Source: Rhizophagus sp. LPA8_4_AMF (lineage: Eukaryota; Glomeromycota; Glomeromycetes; Glomerales; Glomeraceae). From it: DNA of 29,951 nucleotides. A model generated the notes under the pieces. It did no database searches. It saw only the letters and a program-made list of their open reading frames with translations, and was not told where the DNA came from. The stretch is taken from contig JADRCO010000601.1 of assembly GCA_021464525.1 (NCBI GenBank), forward strand, positions 1 to 29,951. The letters are read 5' to 3'. Shown here piece after piece: positions 1-8,569 of this stretch (within the stretch, counting starts at the first letter, position 1; the number at the start of each line of letters is the position of its first letter). The translations under genes were made by a program, and so were the position numbers.

Positions 1-770
1 AAAAAAAAAAAAAAAAGATATAAAAAAATAAAAAAAAAAAAAAGAAAAAAAAAAAAAAAAAAATAAAAGATAAATAAAAAAAATGAATAAATAAAGGAAT
101 ATAAAGAATAAAAGATAAATAAAAGGAATAAAAAGAAATGAAAAAATGAAAAAATAAAGAAAAAATAAAGATAAATAAAAAAAGTAAAAGGAAAATGAAA
201 TGGAAAAAATAAAAGAAAGAGAATAAAAGAAGAATAAAAAATAATTAAAGAAATGAAGGAAAATAAAATAACAAAAAAATAAAAGGATGAATAAAAATGA
301 AAAATAATAAAGAAATAAAAATAAATGAAAAGACAAAAAAAATGAATTAAACAAAAAAATAAAGTAAAAAAAGCCAGAATAGAAAAAAAAAATTGTTAAT
401 ATTATTTTAAAAGTAAAAAAAGTAAGATAATAAGAAAAAGAAAAGAAAATGACTTACTTAAATTTTTATTGAAATGGTATATATTTAAAAAAAATACAAA
501 AAAAAACAAGGGAAAAAAGTAAACAAAACAAAAAAAAAAGAAAAGAAAAAAAGTAAGACTTATTTTAAATTTTTGCTAAAATAGAAACTAAAAACAGCTA
601 CACCTAAAAAAAGAACAAATAAATTAATTAAAAACAAAAGAAAGCAAAAAAAAAAAGAAAAAAAAACCTATCTTGAATTTCTGCCAAAAATATAAGCTAA
701 AATAATCACTTTTAAAAAAGTAAATATGTTAGTAAAAGATGAAAAAAGAAAAAAAAAGGAAAAAAACTTA
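1..770. repeat. A-rich low-complexity tract
   Basis: The plus strand is almost entirely A with interspersed G and T, and C is nearly absent in the first 360 bases. Short words such as AAATAAA, AAAGATAAA and AATGAAA recur without a fixed period. No open frame or splice-flanked coding block is visible. The strand bias is strong enough to act as a poly(A)-like tract in nucleosome exclusion, but that is inference. The tract starts at the window edge and may extend further left. Confidence 0.85.
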
Positions 771-1454
771 CCTATTATTCAATCCTAATGTTAAAGGTGA
801 TTACGCTTAAAAAACTGACTATATGGGCCAATTTTTATAATTAATGAAATTAGGATATTTTATAAAATTTTTCAAGTTACTGCAACTCAGAATATAAAAT
901 TACATTTTACAAATTGTATTGTAATGTGAATTTACTTTAATAATAACAATAAAAATATTTTTTTCTTTCACAAACTCTCTATTTATTTTTCCATTAACTT
1001 TCCTATCAGTTTTTAAATTAGGTAAGCTGAATAGTTTTGAAAGCAAATATAGTAGTTTTTCTACTTTATATACAAACAGTAGCTCTCTTTTTATTATTTA
1101 AAAGTTTTTTAATATTCTGTGAGAAAAAAAATATATTATTCAATAACTCAATAAAAATATTTAAAAAATTATAATTAATAGTTTTAAATGTAATTTATTA
1201 AATTATAACAGATTAAATTATAAATTAATAAAATATTTAATTAAAATTTATTTAATATTTATTTTTAATAATTTATTATTTTTTTAATTTTTTTTTTCGT
1301 TAAATATTATGAATTTTCTTTTTTTTAATAAACTAACTCTATAATATTTTTCCTTCATTTTTTTAGGATGTATTTATTAGTTTTAGGTTGAAGAAGCAAA
1401 TATTGTAATAGAATTTTTAAAGAATTAATTTTTTTAATATGATATTTGATTTTT
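771..1454. other. AT-rich intergenic stretch, no gene seen
   Basis: Ordinary AT-rich sequence with A/T homopolymer runs. I see no open frame with coding character on either strand and no repeat with clear boundaries. Confidence 0.6.
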
Positions 1455-1540
1455 TTATTTGGAAATGGTTTGATACTGCACATATAGCTGATTAAACGTA
1501 ACATGATCATCAACTCTTAATTCTGCCAATGGTGGATATG
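1455..1540 (-). pseudogene. possible orphan terminal exon (gene fragment)
   Basis: On the minus strand a T-rich tract ending in AAG (1550-1541) looks like a splice acceptor. It is followed by an open frame of 27 sense codons and a TAA stop at 1457-1455. The peptide has a mixed, protein-like composition (core AELRVDDHVTFNQLYVQYQ), and the segment is less AT-rich than its surroundings. I found no convincing upstream exon between 1560 and 2600, so it may be a remnant of a duplicated gene, the last exon of a gene I cannot assemble, or chance. I do not recognise the family. Confidence 0.3.
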
Positions 1541-2532
1541 CTTAAAAAAAATGAAAAAATATAATAATAAATATGTCTGAAAAATAACTAAAAAATAATC
1601 AACTGATCAGTATAACATATGAACACATGATATAATATTTAATACATTTATAATTTTTAAATTTTTTTAATAATTTAATATTAAAATAGTATTAAAATTT
1701 AGAAAATTTTTTAATTTACACTAGGTGTTCATATATGTATTATATGACTTTATAAAAATTTATATATAAAAATTTCTAATAAATATATAAATGCCAAAGG
1801 TCATATAAGATATAATTAAGCAGATGCATTAATAAGTATAAAATGAGTTTGTTATATTTAAGTAAGAATTAAAATATTTTTGTTATTAATAATATTATCT
1901 ATAATTCTGTTCACTTTTTTAATATACTATATATACTCATTGGGAACATTTGCTGGTTGAGGGGGTATTTTATAGATATAGATTATATAGATTCTTAATA
2001 TCATTAATAAAATATTACTCCTTATGAAGATAAATAAAAAAAAAAATAGTATACTATATGTATGCTATTTATTAAACACAATATTTAAATATAACAGGTT
2101 ATCTGTTATATGCTGACTTTAAAAAATAAGAAATATTATCATTACCATTAATTAATGAAGTTTTGTTGTCTAAATCCTAAAAGTATTCATATTCGTTTAT
2201 AAATCATTTGCCTATTCTTATGGTTCTATTATTTTCTCTAGCTTCATACTAAGTGACCATCAAATATAGTAAAACCTTTAAGAATAAACGAATCAAACAA
2301 AACGTTGCATAACGACTTTAATTTATTATGCAAAAAAGTAAATTAGAATTTTAAATATAGCATTCATTAACATTAGGTTTACATTTTGATTCTTAGTTTT
2401 TATAAAATATACAGTAGGTTATCAATTTCATTCTACAATCACGTTTAAAAAAAAAATGGTTTAATTTTAGTGCCTTTAATAGCTAGTCCGAAGGCCGTTA
2501 AGTTTATATACGTGGTGACATAGAATTTTGCC
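1541..2532. other. AT-rich intergenic stretch upstream of eIF3j, no gene seen
   Basis: Stop codons are frequent in all six frames. A short minus-strand open block near 1940-1980 (Pro-rich, before a possible GTATAT donor) is too weak to call. The far upstream part of the eIF3j promoter probably lies at the right end of this stretch. Confidence 0.5.
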
Positions 2533-2546
2533 CAATCAAGTGATTG
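2533..2546. promoter_or_regulatory. CAATCA-AG-TGATTG dyad, candidate promoter element
   Basis: A perfect 6-bp dyad with a 2-nt spacer. It contains CCAAT-like sequence in both orientations and lies about 150 bp upstream of the eIF3j start codon. CCAAT boxes bind the NF-Y/HAP complex in fungi. That this one does so is inference from sequence and position only. Confidence 0.35.
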
Positions 2547-2587
2547 ACATCCGAATTTATAATGTTATTGGATAAAATAAAAAAAAA

Positions 2588-2646
2588 ATGCGTAGACTCA
2601 TGTGATAAATAAGTACAGAGGGAGGATGCTCCGATTCAGCTTATAG
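2588..2646 (+). promoter_or_regulatory. two tiny upstream ORFs in the putative eIF3j leader
   Basis: ATG at 2588 reads five codons to TGA at 2603-2605. A second ATG at 2626 reads six codons to TAG at 2644-2646. Both end 50-100 nt before the eIF3j ATG at 2699. They matter only if transcription starts upstream of 2588, which the sequence alone cannot show. Confidence 0.4.
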
Positions 2647-2698
2647 GGTTATACCTCACTTTGGTGAATTCGTTTTTCTATTTGTATTAAAAGTTACC

Positions 2699-4009
2699 AT
2701 GTCTGACTGGGGTAAGTTGTATAATTATTATTTTATTCCATAATTTATTATTATACTTCTTGCTTTACCCATTATATTGTCATTTTCCTTTATTTCTGTA
2801 TGATCGTATGAATTAAATCATATTATTGATTTTTACAGAGGATAACGGTCATGATAATATTCCCGTTCGTGTTTCCAAACCGAACAAATGGGACGACGAG
2901 GATGTTGAAAAAGACGATGACGTCAAAGTACACTTTTTTTTTTTGATTCTAATCATAGTAAATGGTTTAATCAAATTAATTTAATCAATTAAACATTATT
3001 TTAGGATAATTGGGATGAATCATCGGATGAAGAAAATGAAAAGGCAAAAACTACAACTACTCCAGCAGCATCAACGAAAAAGAAAATAAGTGCGGCACAG
3101 AAGGCAATCGCAAAGAAAAAGGTAAATTGTTATCTTATTTGACTTACGTGACATGAAAAACTTAATATATATATTATTGGATTCAGAATAATAATGATGT
3201 CAATGAAGAGGAAGATGAATTAGAAAGAAAAAGAAGAGAACAACAAGCTATAAAAGATGCAGACTTGGAAAATACTAAGGAAATGTTTCAAGGAATAGCC
3301 ATAGAAGGTTAAAAATCATTTTTCATTCGCAAAATCAGTTTATTCCTTTATTAATATTTTTAATCTTTTTTTTTTTTTTATTATTTCTACAGAAACTGGA
3401 GAAGATATGTTAAACTCCAAGAAATCGAACAACTCGGCTCAATTTGTAGTTACAAAAGGTTAGAAATTATTGAGATAATTGCCATTAAGAAATTGATGTT
3501 TAATTATCTATATTAATTTAATTTTTATTTTTATTTTTATAGAAACATCATCACCATTAGATAAAATAAATCCGAAAACAAAAGAAGAATTTGACAAGTT
3601 TTCCAAACTTTTAGTTGACCGAATTCAAAAACACGGGGTATTTGTTTAACAATCATTTTATCTTATTATTAATTTGCTAATTTTTTTGTTACATAATTGT
3701 TTAGAACCATCACTTGTATGTTAACTTCATCAACGGACTTGTACGTGAACTTTGTCTTCCTCTTAAAGAAAATGAAGCGCGTAAAATTGCAAATACGCTG
3801 ACTACTTTGGCAGATAGTAAACTACCAAAACCAAAGAAAAAAAGTATGATAAAACTTTTATTGAGTTTAGAATTTCTTATTTTATATTTATTAAAATTGT
3901 TGCTTTTTTAGCCAATTCTAAACCTGTACTTCAAGTTGAAAATTTTGATTCAGTTGATGCAGCAGATTATGTAGAATATGTATATGATGAATTTGAGGAC
4001 TTTATTTGA
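2699..4009 (+). CDS. HCR1: Eukaryotic translation initiation factor 3 subunit J (eIF3j/Hcr1)
   Basis: eIF3j is the loosely bound eIF3 subunit that contacts the 40S decoding centre and helps start-site selection and ribosome recycling; it is cytoplasmic. Eight exons join in frame: 2699-2711, 2839-2927, 3005-3121, 3187-3307, 3393-3458, 3543-3637, 3705-3843 and 3912-4009, all with GT-AG introns. The product has 245 residues, close to yeast and human homologues (about 260). The order of features is family-typical: MSDWED start, acidic WDDED and NWDESSDEE motifs, a Lys/Ala-rich stretch, a charged coiled coil with ERKRREQQ, the conserved helical region with YVNFINGLVREL, a basic KLPKPKKK patch, and an acidic YVYDEFEDFI tail. 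The start is the first ATG of the conserved N-terminus. It is convergent with the F-box gene at 4411. The family assignment is secure; the symbol follows the yeast orthologue. Confidence 0.95.
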
Positions 4010-4410
4010 CCCTAGGCCAATTACATATACACAAGTTGAAATTTGTTGTTCTTTATATAATGGTTTATTATAACATATTAAGCTTTTTTTTAGCTCCTTG
4101 GTTTATTTTAGCTTTTTATTTCTAGCTGTTTTCATTATCATTCTGAAGTTAACTATTTTATGTATTTACTAATTTTTATAATTTTCATCGATGCAGTAAA
4201 ACAGAATAGGATTAAAAGCTACCAAAATCAATAATCTCGTTATCTCATTATTTATTTTATGGGTTAATTAATGTATTAATATAATTTCCCTATAATTATA
4301 ATACTCTTAAAGTTAATAATAAATAGGTACAAGAGGTCAAATATTTATTAAATATAAAGATTAAAATAATTGGATAATATTCTATTGTACATAAAATTAC
4401 ATAATTTATA
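4010..4410. other. convergent 3' intergenic region
   Basis: This stretch separates the ends of two converging genes and must contain both 3' UTRs. AATAAA-like and TTTATT words are present for both strands, but in sequence this AT-rich they do not pinpoint polyadenylation sites. I see no other gene. Confidence 0.6.
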
Positions 4411-6057
4411 TCAAATATCGAATTCAATATAATATTTATCACATCGATCACTGCTGACAATACGATAGTTTACAAGTTTTCTCTCTGCATATTTTTGAAT
4501 TTCTATATTTAAATCATTATATAAATTATCATATAAACTTAAATCATCAAATAAATAACTATCATTGTAATAATTTATATTAAAACCAAACACTTTCAAT
4601 AGCCCATCAAATTGCGAAAAAAAAGCTTTAAAATCACCAATCTCAATATTAATCATTAAAATCAGATTATTAAGGTTTTTAGGAATACTTTTTGCTAAAA
4701 TACCCATACTTTTATTTATATAATTCCCGTTTCTAATGTCTAATTGAAGGCTTATCGATTCAAGTTGTTGACATTGAGTAAAAATTGGAATGATACTTTC
4801 AATGTTATGATCACCAACGCACATATCTAAAACTTTAATATTGGAACAACCATTTGCAATAATATCAAAGATATTTGACATGTGTAACTTTAACCCAATT
4901 AAAAAAATTTCTTCCAAATTTGATGAACGAGAAATTAACCTAACTATTTCTTTCATAGATGGATTTCCCATATCAAAATGTATTTTTTTTAATGACGGAA
5001 AAGAATAATTTAAACTTTCACTTTTAATATTATTAATATTATCAATCTCACAATTGATCAAAATCAACGATTCCAAATTTTGTAAAAGGGATATTTCTTT
5101 GAATGGAATATCATTATTAAATACACAATCCTCAAAATGTAAGATTCTTAAAGAATGTGATTGATATGAAAAAGAATCAATCATCACATTAAAATTATGC
5201 TTATTCATACCTATAACTTCAAGTTCTTTTAAATTTTTTTGACTTTTAGTTAAATTCGAAAAAGAATATATAAAATTATCATCTTCAAAGATTATTTCAA
5301 GAATTTCAATATCATGACAAATATTTATCATGATATCAATTATTGATTGCAAATCATACAAACCACCACATACAAATTTCTTTAGATTGGCCAATGCTGA
5401 AGAAGCATTTTCAAGTTTAAAAATATTAATCCACTCTTCACATATATCATTACCATCCTCCATTTCATTTGTGCAAAGATTAAGACTAATTATTTTATTG
5501 GAATGTAATAAAAATATTTGACAAAGCTCTGATGCGAGTAATAAGATTTTATCTTTTAAATTTTCAGCTACAACTTGCGAAAAATCATCCAACTCCTCCA
5601 TAGTCCAATCACTATCTTCTTCCTCATCAAATTCGTAATAATTATTATCTTGTTCATTAAATTCATAGTATATTTTATCATCGAGATCTTGTTCCATAAA
5701 TAATCTTTTTTCTTCATCAGAAATAGGAACATATTCACCTTCATTATTCCAAAAATTATAATAATGCCAAATTGCATCATAAATTTCATGAAAATTCAAA
5801 TGCTGTAAGAAAGATGCATAATTAAATAAAAGAGGTTGTTCAGTATCATCATTATCTGATATAAATTTTAAACAAGTTTTGACTAATAACATTCTATTCT
5901 GAGTTGGGCAGATATGAAAAGGTTTTTTCCATAACCAATAAACAGCTGAAAGACTCCATTCACGAGAAACTAAACAACATGAAAATAAGGTGTCGCTATC
6001 TGTTTCAAAAATAGAAAATATATGGGATAAGAGTTCTGGTGGTAATATTGATGACAT
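4411..6057 (-). CDS. F-box protein with LRR-like C-terminal region
   Basis: F-box proteins recruit substrates to SCF (Skp1-Cullin-F-box) ubiquitin ligases. Residues about 4-48 form a typical F-box: ILPPELLSHIF, then CCLVSREWS and a conserved WLWKKPF end. Residues about 95-160 are very acidic (EEEDSDWTMEELDD). From about 180 on there are repeated Leu/Ile/Asn segments such as LESLILINCEIDN, ILHFEDCVFNN and IKVLDMCVG, fitting irregular leucine-rich repeats that would bind substrate. It is a single exon of 548 residues. The start is the ATG at 6057-6055; the open frame extends three codons further to a TTG at 6066, which is not a likely eukaryotic start. A hAT-like miniature element lies about 80 bp upstream. 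Such intron-less F-box/LRR genes form large families in arbuscular mycorrhizal fungi. The substrate is unknown. Confidence 0.85.
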   Translation of the reverse strand: MSSILPPELLSHIFSIFETDSDTLFSCCLVSREWSLSAVYWLWKKPFHICPTQNRMLLVKTCLKFISDNDDTEQPLLFNYASFLQHLNFHEIYDAIWHYYNFWNNEGEYVPISDEEKRLFMEQDLDDKIYYEFNEQDNNYYEFDEEEDSDWTMEELDDFSQVVAENLKDKILLLASELCQIFLLHSNKIISLNLCTNEMEDGNDICEEWINIFKLENASSALANLKKFVCGGLYDLQSIIDIMINICHDIEILEIIFEDDNFIYSFSNLTKSQKNLKELEVIGMNKHNFNVMIDSFSYQSHSLRILHFEDCVFNNDIPFKEISLLQNLESLILINCEIDNINNIKSESLNYSFPSLKKIHFDMGNPSMKEIVRLISRSSNLEEIFLIGLKLHMSNIFDIIANGCSNIKVLDMCVGDHNIESIIPIFTQCQQLESISLQLDIRNGNYINKSMGILAKSIPKNLNNLILMINIEIGDFKAFFSQFDGLLKVFGFNINYYNDSYLFDDLSLYDNLYNDLNIEIQKYAERKLVNYRIVSSDRCDKYYIEFDI

Positions 6058-6136
6058 TATGGACAAAAGAAAAAAAAAATTTTTTTACAAATAAATCAAA
6101 ATCAAATGTAAATAAAAAACTGTTAAAGTTATAAGA

Positions 6137-6400
6137 CAGTGTTCGTGAAACTGACCAAATGGCTCAAATGATAAGTCATTTAAATGCTCAAATGACAAAT
6201 GATGAAATGATTTGAATGTAATCTTGGCCAGCATTATAATTTTTGCCTACACTACATTCATTGTTTTTTAATTATAGTCACATGATTATTTATGCGATAA
6301 ATATTAGCCAATCAAAATCAAATAATTGAAATGACCAATGACAAATGGTTATGACTTATGAATAATGACAAATGAATGACCAGGTCATTTTCGAACACTG
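6137..6400. mobile_element. candidate hAT-like MITE
   Basis: The segment begins CAGTGTTCG (6137-6145) and ends with the inverse CGAACACTG (6392-6400). The similarity continues inward imperfectly (GAAACTGACC against AAAATGACCTGG on the other strand). The interior carries many copies of the word AAATGACAAATG or its inverse, so the two halves can fold back on each other. The flanking octamers TTATAAGA and ATATTAGT match at 5 of 8 positions, which could be a worn 8-bp target duplication as made by hAT transposases. There is no transposase, so it would be non-autonomous. It sits in the promoter of the F-box gene. Confidence 0.55.
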
Positions 6401-7202
6401 ATATTAGTGATATAACTCATATAAGAATATACATTTTCTAAATTCCACCGTTACACTTAATTGTGCATGCATGCACAAAAAAGTATTAAACATTCTTCCT
6501 TTTTAAATTACTTTGAACTTCTATCAAAGGAAATTGTGTTAAAATTAATTGATAATTATATGACATGACCTTTTATACAAGAATCATATAATTTGAACGA
6601 GAAAACACGCGAATTGTCAACGAACGTTCTAACGGTTTTCATGTCATAAGCTTCAAACATTGCGTTCTCAAAAGGTTTCATTAATTTTATGATTATATAA
6701 ATTTTATCGTTATTATGTAATCATGATATAAATTTGCAACCGCAGTAGGTCCATTGTGAACGTATAATTAAATGCTGTTTTATTTTATTTTATTTTATTT
6801 AGAAAAGTAGTTTATATATATATATTTATTTATTTATCTATTTATTTACAGTGAATATAAAAGATCGTACAGAGTCGCCGCGTGAATTAACACTGAATGA
6901 TATTATCTATCTAACCTGCCATCCAACCGAAGGCAGACTCACCCTTCGCATATAGAGAAAATAAAAAAAAGAATATATATATATATATATAAAGGATGAC
7001 TTATAGACAGAGTGCATGATCGCTGTTATTGATCTATATAATAAAGACAAGATCAGTATAACAAAAAACGTAAGTTGCTAGAATTACAAAAACTATTACT
7101 ATATAAGTTACTACCAACCCACAGATCGCCTTGCCTATTGTTTTGTAGAACTTAAGGCATAGCCAGTTCGTTTTATGAGCCATATAATATTTTTATATTT
7201 TC
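6401..7202. other. AT-rich non-genic stretch with microsatellites
   Basis: This holds a (TTTTA)n run near 6780-6800, (TTTA)n near 6822-6850 and (AT)n near 6973-6990. A less AT-rich block at 6851-6955 follows a TTTACAG acceptor-like site and is open for 33 codons (DRTESPRELTLND...) before a TAG. It could be an exon remnant, but there is nothing to join it to. Confidence 0.45.
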
Positions 7203-7554
7203 TATAACGAACAGTCATGTGACCATATACTAATCCTACTAATCCGGGCCGAATTTATAGTGCCGGCCAGTATTACCAGTAATTTTTCTAAAAATTTAAT
7301 GAGGTTCCTTAACGTACGCACCGTGTGTACGTACATTCTACCAGAGTTTAGAAATTATGCACTTGCACGTGATAGTTTTACACTTAACTCCGGCCAGTGC
7401 GTACGTTAATATCGTACACATGATGCGTAAGTTAAGGATGCTCAAATTTAAATTATAATTCTGGCCAGCACTACAAATCTGGTCTAAATTGTTCAGAAGT
7501 TCAGTATTATATAACGAATTCACTATATACCGAACCAAACGGAGGGTTCGTTAT
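7203..7554. mobile_element. candidate foldback/MITE element with nested inverted repeats
   Basis: TATAACGAAC at 7203-7212 and its perfect inverse GTTCGTTATA at 7545-7554 bound a segment of about 350 bp. Inside, TTAACGTACGCAC (7309-7321) is exactly inverted at 7397-7409, and a second imperfect copy lies near 7422-7437. Near the right end CGAACC and GGTTCG form a hairpin around 7530-7548. TA at both ends would fit a Tc1/mariner-type TA duplication. No transposase is present and the element class is inferred. Confidence 0.4.
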
Positions 7555-7624
7555 ATCCAGTGGCGACTGTATAATAATGTTGATTCTCTCCTATTAATGA
7601 ATTACGGTAGTACTTTCTCGGATC

Positions 7625-7855
7625 ATGTGTGAGATAGTGCGGAGCTTCAAATATTGCGTTCTACCACACCATATATTATTATTATATATAATTGTTTATT
7701 TTATTTTATTTTTATTACTTTATCGGTTTTTCGGGCAAATTTGCACGCAACTTCGAACAAAATTGTTCAAGTACACCCGTCAGGTTGAAACACTAATCTC
7801 GCAACGATGGCATTCAATGATTTCCTTTAATTCTGAATCTAAGAAAAGATTTTAA
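7625..7855 (+). CDS. hypothetical small ORF with one possible membrane segment
   Basis: An ATG-started frame of 76 codons. Residues about 17-38 are strongly hydrophobic (LLLYIIVYFILFLLLYRFF) and are followed by a basic, less AT-biased tail. I recognise no family. The hydrophobic part is encoded by a TTTATT-rich stretch, which would give a pseudo-membrane segment by chance in this genome, so it may not be a gene. Confidence 0.15.
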   Translation: MCEIVRSFKYCVLPHHILLLYIIVYFILFLLLYRFFGQICTQLRTKLFKYTRQVETLISQRWHSMISFNSESKKRF

Positions 7856-7860
7856 AAGTT

Positions 7861-8569
7861 TCAATATTTTAATCAAAAGTCCTCATTCAGAATCAATTTT
7901 ATTTCTCTCGGATAAATCAAATAATCTTCATTATATAATCCCATAGTGGTAGGAATTTTCCCGAACTTATTCACCATTGAATGATGAGCGGATATAAATT
8001 TAGCAAAAAAAACATTTTTATGGAAAAAGACTAATGTTAGTAGTCCAAATAGGTTATTACATTATAATTATGGCCATCCTCTTGTATAGTAACTTATTTT
8101 TTTTAACGAGTCCAAATTTTGATTGGACGGAAATTGGCTCTGTGTTTGTATCATGTACAGTATCTTTACTGTCCATTATCGGATGTTAAAAATATAAAAC
8201 TCTTGATAGCGATAGCCTGACAAATAAACTAATCAATTGGGTGTATGCTACTTGTTTATAAAAAGTAATAATTTATATTTAGTATTTTTACTATTTTATA
8301 CCATGTAAGTCTCGCTATCCACTAAATTAATCATAGTGTTCCATAAAGAATTACATAACCATATTACACACGTGATTTACTTTTTCGAGATGATCAAATG
8401 TTATTGTTGCTAAGAATTGTGTGACAAAAATCAAGGCAATTTGTCAATGTATGATTGGATTTTGCGAGAGTTTATTAAGATTCTAAGCCCCCATTCATTA
8501 AATCTATATAACCAAAAAACTTTCGACCAAACTCCACGATCAAATAATTCTTCATACCTTTAAAAAAAA
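7861..8569. promoter_or_regulatory. upstream region of clathrin heavy chain
   Basis: No gene is visible here. It should contain the promoter and leader of the clathrin heavy chain. The start codon is preceded by a run of A (8562-8570), a favourable fungal context. I cannot place a TATA box with confidence because TATA-like words are abundant. Confidence 0.4.

Noticed and set aside
5330-5789. Small open frames overlapping the first F-box gene on both strands
   Set aside because: They lie inside the long F-box frame and reflect its codon pattern; no independent support.
7530-7548. GGTTCG motif considered as a tRNA B-box
   Set aside because: It is the stem of a CGAACC/GGTTCG hairpin; no A-box, acceptor stem or cloverleaf could be formed around it.
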